From: Panopea generosa
Lineage: Eukaryota > Mollusca > Bivalvia > Adapedonta > Hiatellidae
DNA: 64,000 nucleotides
NCBI GenBank assembly: GCA_029582155.1
Contig: CM055902.1
Location: forward strand, 13,050,041 to 13,114,040
Direction of reading: 5' to 3'
Made by a program: the position numbers and the translations under genes. A model generated the notes under the pieces. That model saw nothing but the letters and a program-made list of their open reading frames with translations. It made no database searches and was not told the origin of the DNA. Positions 1 to 11,470 of the stretch are shown in pieces. Within the stretch, counting starts at the first letter, position 1. The number at the start of each line of letters is the position of its first letter.

Positions 1-177
1 ACTCACTCACTCACTCACTCCCCACTCACTCACTCACTCACTCACTCACTCACTCACTCACTCACTCACTCACAAACCCACCCACCCACCCACCCACCCA
101 CCCTACCACTCACTCACTCACTCACTCAACTCACTCACTTACTCAATCAATCAATCACTCAATCAATCAATCACTCG
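1..177. repeat. Compound tetranucleotide microsatellite
   Basis: The window opens in a simple repeat: ACTC units to about 75, CCCA units at roughly 75-105, ACTC again, then CAAT/CACT units ending near 177. The repeat probably continues upstream of the window. The change of unit within one tract suggests slippage with point-mutated units spreading. Confidence 0.95.
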
Positions 178-3100
178 TTTATTTATTGATGTATGTATGC
201 ATTTATTATAAACATATATTTAAACTCAAACGACTTACTTTCTAGTTGTCGTTGTAAAAATATTATTATCGCATGTACATATTAAGCAGTTTAGCGTTAA
301 CGAAATCAATATTTTAAAATATATATTATAAGTTTCTTTTCAAAATGTTTTCAAACATACTTAAATCATAAAACAAAATAATGTAGATTATTTTAAACAG
401 TAGATGTACGTTTAGCAGTTATAAAAATATTGCTTATTTTTCTTATATTGCTATAACAACGCGTGTCAAATATGCATTGTGTAGATCACAAAGGAAGACC
501 TTAAACGTGTCAGAGTAAAGAAATGCCTGTATTTCGTTAAATGCCATGTAATCATATGCAAATACGAGTAAGAATATTACTGAAGAACATAACACAACAC
601 ATAGCTTTCGATCATGTGTCTAGTGTTGTAAATATATGAATATATATTGCTGATAAGTAAATTAACATTCCGCGAATGGAGGTTATACAAGAGCATAAAG
701 TTGTTGTTATTGCAACTGTCACAGTTTCAAAAAATGAGATAAAATTGTAAACAAAACATATTTACATATATATGTTGCATTAAACATTGGTATTGGCATT
801 TATTATGGTACATAATAATAACTAGTTATATATGTTTCATAAGTTTAAAGAAACAATAATAATTATAGCTTAATCCATTTATTTATGTATATTTAATGCA
901 TACTTTTAGAAACCCATTACCATCTAAAATGCTCTTCAACACAATTAACAAGCCGCGATGCCAACGGTATATAATTCTAACTCTGTTTTGTCTGTCTATT
1001 GAAAACATATGACCGTTGAAGTTACTGAAAAAAGATTGCAACACCAATAAATTATCTTTTATTCCGTTATTTACTCGAAAGTAATTATAGGGCCTTTTTA
1101 CTCTAAACATTGCATCATAAAACAATACGTTAAATGTCCGATCTGCTGGGATTACACTTGTACAAAAATTCATTATATTTATTTTCTTTTCTTTTATTCA
1201 TTTAGATTTTGATATAGTAGAATATTTTTGTTACTGGTGTTCGTTGGCTTTTATATTTTCGAACAGTCAATAGGCAACCCTTTGCTACTGCCGAATGAGA
1301 TAATCTAACACATTCGTTAGTAATTGAGTTTAATGGGAGTGTCACACAATGGTGTGAGTGAGATTCAGCTTTTTGTTTAACCTTTGTATAAAAATAAAGT
1401 TTCAACCAAATTGCTTTTAGTGATACTTTTTATTACACTTTACTATAATAATGAAATATTCAAACACACTAAATAATTCACACAGTACTCAAGATAGCAT
1501 ACTCATTTATGTACTTTTTATTTATGAAATATATTCAACGTGTTAATAGGTCATTGGTATATTAACAACAAGTAGTTATAAATATAAATATATTATGATT
1601 AATCGGTGTATTAATTGCGTCAGTCCTGTTGTGATGGTGTTGTTCTTTTCTTATGGACATATGATCTCAAATGTTTGGTATTGTTATCTTTTTAATTTCT
1701 TAACACGTACTTTTCTTTATATTAAATATATTGAAGTTGAAGTCATGAAGCGTAAATACTGGGTGCAATCAATCATATCACCTAAATTGTCAAATACAAA
1801 TTATGAGCTGAGTGTCATGACTCTTGTGAATTTTCACAGCAGCGTAAATACAAGCTACATGCAACTTTATAAAATTCCATAAAGGTTTTGATATATTCAA
1901 GTCATATCAGTCATATCTAGCAGGGTGTGTCATTAAATGCATATACAGTGCCAGTTTAGCATCAATGGTTGATGAAGTGCAATGTTTTAATTAATACAGT
2001 GTACGGTCATATCTACCTATTAACCCAAATATATGTAATAAATTAAGATATGTGTATATTTACACGTACTGCGCATAAGACTTTATACCAATCCATCATT
2101 ATTGTGCTAAAGTACTAAAGCATATACTTTAATAGAACATACGAGATTGCAAATCTGCATTTGCACCACACAGGATGAGAGGCAAAAAAGGCCTAAACTT
2201 TTATTAGATCCAGGCTTCAAAAGAAAAACTATGACTAAATGAGAGACACGAATGTCTATAAGTAAACAAACAAGATAACATTATAGTCTGTATTTTATGA
2301 ACACAATACCATTTTTGTTACATATAGCATCACCTGGGAATGCAATAAAGATTTAATCCAATGAAACGTCTTTTTTTTAAATATTTATTGATAGTTTTGC
2401 ATCATGTTTTGCCCAGTTATGGATTTTTTTATGCTATGAAATACAATTCAATTAATTAATTAACGATGCTCTTGATTTGTTCCTTTCCTTAATGTACATG
2501 TGCTTGTGGTCAGAAAACAGAAGCTGCTGTATAGTTTTTGCATGTTATCTATCATCAAACAACGATGCTAACTATATCAAAGTGCCCCTAGGACCTCTTC
2601 ACATGTAACATTAACACATTTTTGATGAAAGACTTACTTCGTTCATAAATATAACGTCGAACTATTATGCATGTAACATTCGTCCATGTCGATCAACTAT
2701 TACCATTTGCGAAGTTTGACTGTACGACAAACCTCGCGAATGGTTATAGACAACAATAATTAATGGCAATAGACAACAATAATAATAATAAAATTAATGT
2801 TCCTGAAATATACAATAAGCCGGTAAAAAAAAACAACCACCGACCAATTAAGAAAGTAAGTGCCTTTTTCCTTTGAAAACATTAGGAGCGATTCTCAATA
2901 CATTAGTCACTAATATATCAGGTCGTTCTACAATTTAAAAGAAAATGGGAAGACTAAACCTGTAAAAATAACAAGTTCCAAATGTTGCATATTGTAGTCA
3001 ATCAGGATTAAGAATAATTTCAATATCATTTAAGCCGATGCAATATTGGGAAATGACATAAGAACTTTGTAAATATTGTGGAAATGATTTACAATTATAT

Positions 3101-3374
3101 TTATTAAATTTGACCACAGGGCAGCAAACTCTGGTAAACAGAATAAGTGTTGTAGAATTATGCATTTATAATCTACTTTTTGCATAATGTCAATATAGTA
3201 CAACATCACCCGTACATCAACCATGGACTGCCTCACACACGCTAATGTCATCTTCAAAATCAAACGATGCTAAAATATACGTATCAATAGTTCATGAAAA
3301 TAGAACAATATGAAATAAATATTTCAACTTATTTCAAATTGACAGTGTTATAACGCCTGTTTTTCTGACTTTAG
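178..3374. other. AT-rich non-coding DNA, probably intron or 5' flank of the EGF gene
   Basis: I see no conserved coding exon, RNA gene or recognisable transposon here. Open frames at 883-1405 (-), 1595-1882 (+) and 3030-3263 (-) have low-complexity AT-driven composition and no domain motif. Because the first EGF exon begins with a spliced acceptor in phase 1, at least one upstream exon must exist. None is visible here, so it is probably beyond the left edge or too short to recognise. Confidence 0.6.
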
Positions 3375-3488
3375 ATATAGATGAATGTAAGCAGAATCCT
3401 TGTCAGCATGGTGGCACCTGTGCTAATCAAGTGAATGCATACACGTGTAAATGTGTTGCAGGCTGGAAAGGGACGAATTGTGAAACAG
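3375..3488 (+). CDS. Exon: calcium-binding EGF module 1
   Basis: This 114-nt exon (38 codons) follows a TTTAG acceptor and precedes GTAATA. It begins with the cbEGF signature DIDEC (the D is split across the phase-1 junction). Cysteine spacing is C-x4-C-x5-C-x8-C-x-C-x8-C, the standard EGF fold. The stretch [12 protein letters not shown] fits the Asx beta-hydroxylation consensus C-x-[DN]-x4-[FY]-x-C-x-C, which together with the DxDE start predicts calcium binding. Confidence 0.9.
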
Positions 3489-6400
3489 GTAATAATGTTT
3501 CGTTCTGGATGACGAGATGCGATTCTTTTCAATGCTAGATAATACATGATGTCTCAAATTATGTATACATTTTATCAAAATACACAACGAGAAAATCTAT
3601 TTTAATGAATTTAGTATATTTTCTATACCCTCGTTTCGAATAACTATAGAGACGTTACAACATAGGTGAAGGTGACTACGCTATTTATCCAGCTGACCAA
3701 CATATGTATTGGTTTTAAGTAAATCTTTATTTTCTTTCTTTTCGTGTATATGACGGTCTAAGGTGAGATTTATCAAGTCAATGTGTATCAAATATTCATA
3801 ATGACCATCAGTAATACTATATAATTTTATGTGCATAGAATACGATTAACAGTTAGGAACAAACAGATATAGCATTTGCAGTGAAAACAAATGAACAGAA
3901 GAGTCTATCTATAATTTCTCTGATTTGTCTTATATTAGCTCCGACAGAGACTCTGGCACAGATAAAATACTCCTTGTTACCATTTGTTTGATTCCCGATA
4001 GCAATAAATACACACTATTGATTCTTTATTTTCGGGATTTTGGTTTCAAAATTTTGGTGAATAAAACGGGTAAACGTTCTATATATATATATATATATAT
4101 ATATGTCTATCAGTAATTATGTAATAGTAGATTGCATCTTGTTCTGCCCGTTAATCCATATTCCTGTGACAGAACATATAATTTCGGTTACATAATGCCT
4201 TACTCAGTTAGGCCTAAAGTTAAAACATGTGATCTACTGAACGCTCACTCAGATTTAACAGTAAACATTTAGTGAAAACTCGCTCAGGTTAAGCAGTAAA
4301 CATTTAGTGAACGCTCACTCAGATTTAGCAGTAAACATTTAGTGAACACTCACTCAGATTTAGCAGTAACATTTAGCAGTTTATAGCATTAAATAGCACA
4401 TTCATTCTCTGTTTGCATATTTAAAAAACATATCTTGAAATTTGATACAGTATTTTTTTATACTATTTGGTTTACATGTATGTAGATCTAATTATATCCC
4501 GAAGATAAACTTTTATCCTCAGGATACTTTTGTTCAAAATCCCATGTGTAGTTCAATGCCCATATGTCCATAATACTGGAGTAGGGACGCATTTAATTTA
4601 TCATTTGGAAGAACTACAGAAATGTAAGAAATAATGACGAACAGTTTCTGTTAATATGCTAAAGCATTATAAACATTTTACAAATACCAGTTCATGTCAG
4701 TCAGAAGCAGTCGGAATCAATATTTGTATCATTGTTTATGGAACAAAACGTGAAAAAAATTTCCAAATCCTTTTGACCGAATTACGGTGTAAATCATCAA
4801 GGTACCTTAGAATAGGTCTGACAAATACGGTGCTGGTATATACATAAAAGAAACAGCATGTAAACAACAATGAAAATGTACTTTATGTGTCAATAAATAT
4901 AGTACAGTGAAAATTGCTATTGATCGTTATTGCCAAGATATGTAAGACATGATACATAAACCCATGTACACACATATATTAACATTACAATTCTCCAACA
5001 CAGCTACTCTTGGTATTGACTGTTCTGGTAATAAGCCATGTGAAGCGGCTAACAATGAAGTGTGTGGTGCAGACGACAATAAATGTGGTTGTAAACCAGG
5101 CTTTCAAGTCGATTCTGGAATATGTAAAAGTAATATTTTACAATGAAATATATTCATTTCAGTTAAAAATAATTTACCAATTGGTAGTATATGATAATTC
5201 ATGATATTAATCATTTATGAAGTTATGTTTTTCCGACAACGTCAGGTTCGATTAGCTCGGTAGGTTACGCGTCTGACTATCAATACAGTGGTCGTGAGTT
5301 CGAGTCCCCGTCCGGCAACATTCTCCGTGATGATGATATACGACACTTTGTGTCATTATCATTCATTTCTCACCGCTCTGATTCAAGTGGGAAAGCTAAC
5401 AGTTACTTGAGAAGCTGGGGGGTTCTCGAGTATAACGTAAACTATGAAGTTATCGACATAGTGAGATGTTTTACAATTATCAATTGTATGTAAGGAACAC
5501 CCCATTGGGAGAATTTTTTTTTTATAATTGTTATCAACCTTTAACGCCAATACAGCAAAAGTCGCCTGTATATATTAATAGTAGCAAATTTATTTAACAA
5601 TTAATGTGTAAGCACTTATACTTTAACTATGTCTTAAACTTCTGCAAAATTGAACAATATACTTATTCACACTATAACATGAAAAGTGGGTTAATAATTT
5701 CTAATTTCCATCTGGCTTTAAAATAATATCTGTTTGAGACAATCGAAGATTGAAAATTAATTTCACATAAAAAGGGCCTGCAACTATGTATGTGTTATTC
5801 TTTCAATTCAGGTGGATGTTGATTAGAAAAAAAATCTGTTTTTATAACTGAATTTCGTATATATATATATACAAAGATCTCCATCAAGACTTAAACTTGT
5901 TATACGTGTACCACATTGGTTGTATATTAATATGCGAAATCACATAACACGCCTTTCACTTAGAATGTATTATATTTTCACACAGAATGATATCTTTTTT
6001 TATTATCACTAAGGTTAATACCGTGACTCATATATTATATATACATATCACCTTAGCATAGTTGATTCATATTTACTGACGATTTGTAAATACATGTACC
6101 ACTAAGGTTGCAAAGGCTACATGTCACATCTCATCAACTTATAAACTCCTATTACCCTTAAATCATCTACGATTATACAAAACATATGCACATTCTGTAC
6201 ATACTGAAAAAAATATCACATCAGACGTTCAGAGAAAACACTCCAGTATTTCAGAGATTTTAACTCTAAAAATTAAACTTCTCACAATATCGCTCCTTCT
6301 GATTCTCTTGAGTATTAATTTATGTCTTTCTCTCTCAGATATCTGACTTCCAATGACCACTGCTTGTATCTAACAACTTCACACTCACTGTATGTGTCTT

Positions 6401-8787
6401 ATTAGAACTGTGTATTATTTGACGGATAAATAGTGAAGTTAATAAACGAATTATACATGTGCGTATCACATTATTAGCTACACGAAATGGCAAAAACAAT
6501 TAATTATAATAATAAAATATATATAAAACCTGATGGGAGATAAACACGGACCAATATGTCTTTGCTTACTAGGGAATGGTCTTGTTTGTTCATACCCAGA
6601 TCCTTGGGTTTCTATATTTGTGCGCTAAAATGTATGGCCTCCATATTAAGTACATAGCTGAATCGTTCCCAAAATTTGAATAATACATATATCAGTCAAT
6701 TTACTAACATAAATTCACATAGTAAAATAAATGTATTCATTAAAACAGGAAAAAACGGAATTAGGATAACTTTAAGACAGATAATCACAGCGAGGCGGTC
6801 ATACTAGATACTTAAATGTTTTTTTTTTAGTTTCGAACAGCTGACCTGAACACCCGTGACGAAATTGAAATATAGTTGCTCATAAAGCAGTGTGACGTGT
6901 TCAGAAAGTGATATTTGTTATTTGAAGTAATCGAAATATTAATATAAATTGAAATATTTTGTGTTAAAGTTGAGGTGCGTTTATTTTTCTTTCAGTATTT
7001 ACTATTTTGCGACTTATTCTGGGTATTGTATATGTTTCGTATGTTTTTCCTGTTGTGATATGTTTTTTCAATAATATATCTTCTATTAGACGTTTATTAT
7101 TTAACGAATGTTTAATTTCTTAATCAATCGTTTTCTTTATTTTAGACATAGATGAATGTCTGTCGAATCCGTGTTTGAATGGCGCTACCTGTGTCAATAC
7201 CGAAGGGTCATACACTTGCACCTGTGTTGCAGGGTGGTTAGGAGCAACCTGTAACAGTAATAATGTTTTATTAAGAGTTATAAAATATAATTATGAGGAG
7301 GTTTAATTATTGATCTTGTTCCGAACTCATGACAAAACACATTTGCCAATAGATGATTTTTATGCAATATGTTGCATTTGCAATTTGTAATAAAATATGT
7401 TTTAATGTATTTAATAAAAGTATGTATATTGTTTAAAAACCTGTGTTTAAAATTATAAATATAATTATATTATCAGACAGAAAATATCATCATAATTGTA
7501 TCGTTTAAAATTATTGGAGAAGTAGTTTTCTTTATAATGATCAGATTTCTATAAAATTGAAACTAAAGTTAAACATTTTCTGATTGTTCGCTTTGATGTA
7601 ATAACGGCGGTATAAAACGTTGACAAAATCTTATCTAAACTTTAAGTTATTATATATTGTTAATGATGGGGTCCTATTCATTACCTTATCTATAGGCAAA
7701 ACCTCTACTTTAAAAATACGATTAACAGACAATTATACAATAAATGATTCTTTTCATCTGCAACCAAATATAGTGTATGTTTTTAATATACAGCATATAA
7801 TAAAATATAGGTCCGTAATATTTGATAATTTTATATCTACGATATATTATCTTTGACATTTGGTGTCACTGATCTCCATATGTCACTGATATTTGATTTT
7901 GATTGATGTAAATAACAGTAACATCAATAATGTGTAAGATGATAAGACAATGATTTTTTTTTATACTGATATATATATAATTTGCAGTTGTTTATTTACC
8001 TAACATTTTTCAAAACTTACATTTAAACGACGTAACATATACGTAACATATTTTTGAAGATACATATTGAAAACATTTTGATGAAATAAACTATTTTACA
8101 GCATTTGATTGCACCGGTGTCACTAATGCCTGTAAGAACGATGGTACCTGCGAGGCCGGGAAAACAGCGTGTACTTGTGTGGCGGGATATACGGGAGATG
8201 ATTGTGGAACAGGTAAGTGACGAATATAAAACTATCATCTATGTAATGACACGTTTCTTTGATTATGATATTATCATTTAAAAATTGTTTGCATAATTTA
8301 TATATTTAGGTTACGAAATGTATTTCATTTCCACTAGTTATTATTTTAGGTATTATAAGTTCATATCATGTCTCTTAAGTCATCTTTATGTTTTGTCCGT
8401 CATACTGATGTTTATTTTAATATTTGTATTGATATTTCTGATTTTATCGAAACATTATTGTTTTAGCTAGTAATTGATTGTTATCTCTAAACTTTGTATC
8501 TGATATCTTATCTTAACAATGAATTATTTGTGTCTGTTAAGTTTACTTTTCTTGATCTGACTAAAGAACTTGTATAAAGTGAACTGTTTGGACAATGGTG
8601 TCTAGTATGATATTATACAAAGAAAAAAATCTCTAATAAATTTCATTAATATTTTACATTTGGTATTTTTCCCATTGTGTATAAATAATATACTTCAGCT
8701 CCTGATAACTCGGCTGGCAAGACAGCGGTGGCTGCAGTTACACTGATGATGGCAGTCCTGACAAACATAATAATACAGATGTTTTGA
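3375..8787 (+). CDS. 3' part of a multi-EGF-domain, probably GPI-anchored, extracellular protein gene
   Basis: Five exons can be read: 3375-3488, 5004-5129, 7146-7256, 8102-8212 and 8699-8787 (stop TGA at 8785-8787). Each internal exon is a multiple of three, starts after AG, ends before GT and sits between phase-1 introns, so each encodes one exchangeable EGF-like module. The order is calcium-binding EGF, variant six-cysteine module, calcium-binding EGF, short EGF, then a tail with a small-residue cluster followed by about 16 hydrophobic residues to the stop. That layout is typical of a secreted protein tethered to the outer membrane leaflet by GPI. The signal peptide and any earlier modules lie upstream and are not seen. 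EGF modules usually mediate protein-protein contacts (Notch-ligand, fibropellin or matrix type), but no specific partner can be assigned. A single transmembrane helix with almost no cytoplasmic tail is the alternative. Exon calls are confident; the assumption that all five belong to one transcript is inference from phase and order. Confidence 0.82.
4080..4104. repeat. (TA)n microsatellite in intron
   Basis: About 12 perfect TA units within the intron between the first two EGF exons. Confidence 0.9.
4239..4375. repeat. 35-bp minisatellite, about four units, in intron
   Basis: Nearly four units built on GAACGCTCACTCAGATTTAG followed by CAGTAAACATTTAGT occur head to tail, with small substitutions and a shortened last unit. 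The array lies in the first visible intron of the EGF gene. Confidence 0.85.
5004..5129 (+). CDS. Exon: variant six-cysteine EGF-like module
   Basis: This 126-nt exon (42 codons) lies between AACACAG and GTAATA, again in phase 1. Its six cysteines are spaced C-x5-C-x7-C-x6-C-x-C-x10-C, longer than a canonical EGF between cysteines 2-3 and 5-6. It lacks the DxDE calcium motif and the hydroxylation consensus. The segment CGCKPGFQ keeps the C-x-C...GF core of EGF and EB-type modules. It may be a divergent EGF or an EB-like domain. Confidence 0.82.
5240..5440 (+). mobile_element. tRNA-derived SINE, family A, 3'-truncated copy
   Basis: The head reads like a tRNA: box-A-like TTAGCTCGGTAGGTTACGCG and box-B-like GTTCGAGTCCCC, followed by a body (CCGTGATGATGATATACGAC, then TTCAAGTGGGAAAG) shared with copies at 19285-19566, 36636-36755 and 38493-38773. 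It ends after CTCGAGTA, missing the last 70 bases seen in the 38.5 kb copy. It lies in the EGF-gene intron, in the sense orientation. Confidence 0.85.
5441..7145 (+). other. Intron sequence without recognisable features
   Basis: AT-rich intron between the second and third EGF exons. I checked candidate acceptors, for example near 5811, and found immediate in-frame stops. No further cysteine-rich exon is visible. Confidence 0.6.
7146..7256 (+). CDS. Exon: calcium-binding EGF module 2
   Basis: This 111-nt exon (37 codons) follows TTTAG and precedes GTAATA. It starts DIDEC like module 1 and has the same C-x4-C-x5-C-x8-C-x-C-x8-C spacing. [12 protein letters not shown] matches the Asx-hydroxylation consensus. 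The first intron bases (GTAATAATGTTT) equal those after module 1, suggesting the two exons arose by duplication that included intron sequence. Confidence 0.9.
8102..8212 (+). CDS. Exon: short EGF-like module
   Basis: This 111-nt exon follows TTTTACAG and precedes GTAAGT, a strong donor. Cysteine spacing is C-x6-C-x5-C-x6-C-x-C-x8-C with the typical [10 protein letters not shown] ending. It lacks the acidic cbEGF start, so calcium binding is not predicted. The frame continues in phase 1 into the terminal exon. Confidence 0.9.
8699..8787 (+). CDS. Terminal exon: probable GPI-anchor attachment signal
   Basis: After acceptor TACTTCAG the phase-1 frame reads [10 protein letters not shown], then a hydrophobic run ([19 protein letters not shown], 19 residues) directly before TGA. 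A small-residue omega region (N/S-A-G), a short spacer and a hydrophobic end with no basic cytoplasmic tail is the classic GPI signal layout. The cleavage site cannot be fixed by eye. A tail-less transmembrane anchor is the alternative. Confidence 0.8.
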
Positions 8788-10145
8788 TGTGATCTAATTT
8801 GCTGTGCTGCTTTTTAACTATTTATTTTTCATAGTTTGCTGTTGCTGACTGTTGCCAATGTATAAATTGAGACAGTGTTTCTTTATTTTCTAATTGAGTT
8901 TTTTTTTTTCAATGTGAAGTAACATAAAAAATTATGCCAAAATACAAATAGCATATTTTGTTAAAGTACTGATGTTTTATTACACCTCTCGGAATAATTT
9001 GCTTTGATGTTTATTAATCAGAACTACATTGTTTTTCCTTTATTGTTTCTCGTGGTCGTTCTCGTTGGTTATGAACTTTGGAGGAGGACTGTTGACACAC
9101 CAAGTAAATAGAATACTTGTAAAGAACGAAAGGCATCTGAACTTGTATTATTGACTATATTATAAACATTATTTGCTGTTAATTGCAAATACTTACAGAT
9201 GTGTGTCCAAACATTATGATTGAATTAATTGTGTATTCACCATATGTGTTTATCATGTGACATGGATCTTCAAGTGTATGTACTTTTAAACGAATATTGC
9301 AGCATTGCTAGTAGTTTTAATTAGTATGAATTTGTTGGTTGTTGAAATGTGCATGACACAAAAGATCTGGCAAGTATGAAGTCGAGTATGAACTGAATAT
9401 TACAATGATGAAAAAGTCGTAATTATATGGTTATCTAAATATACATTCCAATGATGAGTTGAAAGTCGTCATATAATGATATAGTTAGCTTCATTTTAAA
9501 CTGCAATGACGAGTAGTAAAAGTCGTAGATGGATTCAAGAACCTCTATCCAGATTACATTGTTTAATGATAAAGGTTAGAAACAAAGTTTTTGATCAAGT
9601 TAGGTAACAGATACTCTAAAACAAAATTGCTTATATTGGTTTTTATATTCCTGCAGAAAACCAAATGAACATGGATAAATGCTCAACCAGACACGTAATC
9701 TTCTAAAATCTAAAACCAGACTGTTCTCGTAGCACACAATGTCGAGTCTTTCCAATTAACATTCCATTCATTACTATGGAAGAATGTTAACAATGTAAAC
9801 ATAGCATTTAAAGCGGCATAGCAAGTATTTTTGTTCTTTCAAATCAACAAACAAACTTGCATAACTGCAATATTTAGTATGAAATTGTGTCAATCTGGAA
9901 CATGTCTGGTGTGAAATACCTATAAAGAAATGTATTAGCTGTTATAAATGAATCGAAGGCCATGAGAATTCACGAAAATGTTTTGTCATTCATAATCATG
10001 CTTCTTTTTTATCAAAGAAATACTGGCTATACCACTTTAAATAACTTGGCTTCACGTTTGTTATCGATAATGTTTCAATATCAATATTGTTTTTATTTGT
10101 GTGTTATGTGTGCTTACAAAATAAAGAAAACAGTTTATAAAATAT
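8788..10145 (+). other. Probable 3' UTR and downstream flank of the EGF gene
   Basis: No coding signal follows the TGA. Three loosely similar segments, each with CAATGA(T/C)GA followed by AGTCGT, lie at about 9400-9530. The first clean AATAAA I see is at 10120-10125, followed by T/G-rich sequence, which would give a 3' UTR of about 1.3 kb. The UTR extent is inference. Confidence 0.4.
10120..10125 (+). terminator. Candidate polyadenylation signal AATAAA
   Basis: A canonical AATAAA lies about 1.33 kb after the EGF-gene stop, with TGTCTGTTT about 25 bases further on. In AT-rich DNA such hexamers arise often by chance, so this is only the best candidate. Confidence 0.35.
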
Positions 10146-10517
10146 TGTCTGTTTAATTTCATATCAAAAAAGCGTGTAGACCTATCAAAATATGGATTAC
10201 GAAAAGGAAATACAAATGACCGGACCGTGACTTTGATTTTCACACTGATATTTTTACAAACTTTTAAGGAATTTCCCCCGTAGTAGTTAAATGTGAAAAT
10301 GAATGTCATATATAAATGGCATATTTATGAGAAATATATGAAGATTACAGCGAAAACACTAGTCAAACGTATTATAAAATGGATATCTGTTTCGATCCAC
10401 CCTATTAGGCCGAACATATTAATGTACAGCACTTAATTGCAAACTTTGTTCAAAGGATATTAAATGAAATGTAATTCAATATGAAAAAAAAACGAATCAA
10501 GTACGGGTTCACTAAAT
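10146..10517. other. Unassigned AT-rich spacer
   Basis: No gene or repeat family recognised between the candidate EGF-gene polyadenylation site and the tRNA-like array. The minus-strand open frame at 10061-10309 has no domain signature. Confidence 0.5.
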
Positions 10518-11020
10518 CGCTGTGGTGGTCTAGGGATAGAGCGTCCGCCTTGCGTATGGATGGTCGTGGGATCCATCCTCGGTTTGGTGGTCTAGAAATA
10601 GAGCGTCCGCCTTGTATACGGAAGGTCGTGGGTTCACTAAATTGCTGTGGTAGTCTAGGAATAGAGCGTCCGCCTTGTATACGAAAGGTCGTGGGTTCAC
10701 TAAATCGCTGTGGTGGTCTAGGGATAGAGCGTCCGCCTTGTATACGGAAGGTCTTGGGTTCACTAAATCGCTGTGGTGGTTAGGGATAGAGCGTCCGCCT
10801 TGTATACGAAAGGTCGTGGGTTCACTAAATCGCTGTGGTGGTCTAGGGATAGAGCGTCCGCCTTGTATACGGAAGGTCGTGGGTTCACTAAATCGCTGTG
10901 GTGGTCTAGGGATAGAGCGTCCGCCTTGTATACGGACGGTCGTGGGTTCACTATATCGGTTTGGTGGTCTAGGGATAGAGCGTCTTGCGTACGGAAGGTC
11001 GTGGGTTCGAGCCCCGGCCT
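10518..11020 (+). repeat. Tandem array of about eight tRNA-like SINE heads (63-bp units)
   Basis: Eight head-to-tail units of 61-65 bp each carry a box-A-like TGGTCTAGGGATAGAGCGTC, an anticodon-arm-like CCGCCTTGTATACGG and the start of a box B (GTCGTGGGTTC). In the first seven, box B is cut short and runs into CACTAAATCGCTGTGG and the next head. Only the last unit (from about 10955) has a full GGGTTCGAGCCCCGGCC. Because 63 is divisible by three the array is open in several frames, but that is a by-product. The array sits directly upstream of, and in register with, the body of the SINE at 10955-11252, so I read it as a polymeric SINE promoter head rather than functional tRNA genes. Confidence 0.85.
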
Positions 11021-11252
11021 GATTAAAACAACTTATAATAAGACTTAAAAACTGGAACTAGAAGCTTTTTTCGCTTGGCGCTCGGCATTTTGAGAATACA
11101 TGTATTGTTCAAGGACTGGTCGACCTGGTGTCAGTCTAATGTGACATGGTTGGGTATCATACCTTGCATTTGCGCATGATGCTCCAGCGTGGCAGCACTT
11201 TGAATACTGTCTAAAGTATACTCCGTAGCGATATAACTGAAAATGTGTTGAA
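10955..11252 (+). mobile_element. tRNA-derived SINE, 5' portion, split by LINE insertion
   Basis: The last tRNA-like head is followed by a body with CGCTTGGCGCTCGGCATTTT, CAAGGACTGGTCGACCTGGT, CAGCGTGGCAGCAC and GATATAACTGAAAATGTGTT, an arrangement I associate with mollusc SINEs. The element stops at 11252 and resumes at 17235/17248 with AACGACACTAAACACA, so the LINE between landed in its 3' tail. Confidence 0.8.
11240..11252. repeat. Left 13-bp target-site duplication of the LINE
   Basis: AAAATGTGTTGAA here is repeated without mismatch at 17235-17247. It borders the 3' end of the minus-strand LINE. Confidence 0.85.
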
Positions 11253-11470
11253 TGAATGAATGGTGTTTTACGGCACGTCGACACATAAATAGGTCATTTT
11301 GTGCGTGCAAAGATTAATGGACGTGATGATGACAAAAATATATTAAATAAATACGGTTAAAAATGTATTAAAACTATTTACAAATAAATAAATGAAAATT
11401 ATTTACAAATAAATAAATGAAAAAAAACAACAACAAATAAGTGAACAAGGTCAATAATATAATAATTGTA
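11253..11470 (-). other. LINE 3' UTR with ATTC-repeat end
   Basis: After the ORF2 stop the element continues through T-rich sequence with two direct repeats of ATTTATTTATTTGTAAATA, then GTGCCGTAAAACACC and three CATT units before the duplicated target site. Short tandem 3' ends instead of poly(A) are usual in the I-type group. Confidence 0.75.

Noticed and set aside
3938-4000. An alternative terminal exon of the EGF gene after TTATATTAG, coding [12 protein letters not shown]
   Set aside because: It resembles the start of the real last exon only by phase and the first two residues, is short, has no hydrophobic end and no other support.
10955-11020. A functional tRNA gene in the last array unit
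   Set aside because: Boxes A and B are good, but the acceptor arms do not pair well and a SINE body follows directly.
10481-11048. Long open frames on both strands reading repeated GIERPPCIRKVVGS or VNPRPSVYKADALS peptides
   Set aside because: They are translations of the 63-bp tRNA-like units, open because 63 is a multiple of three.
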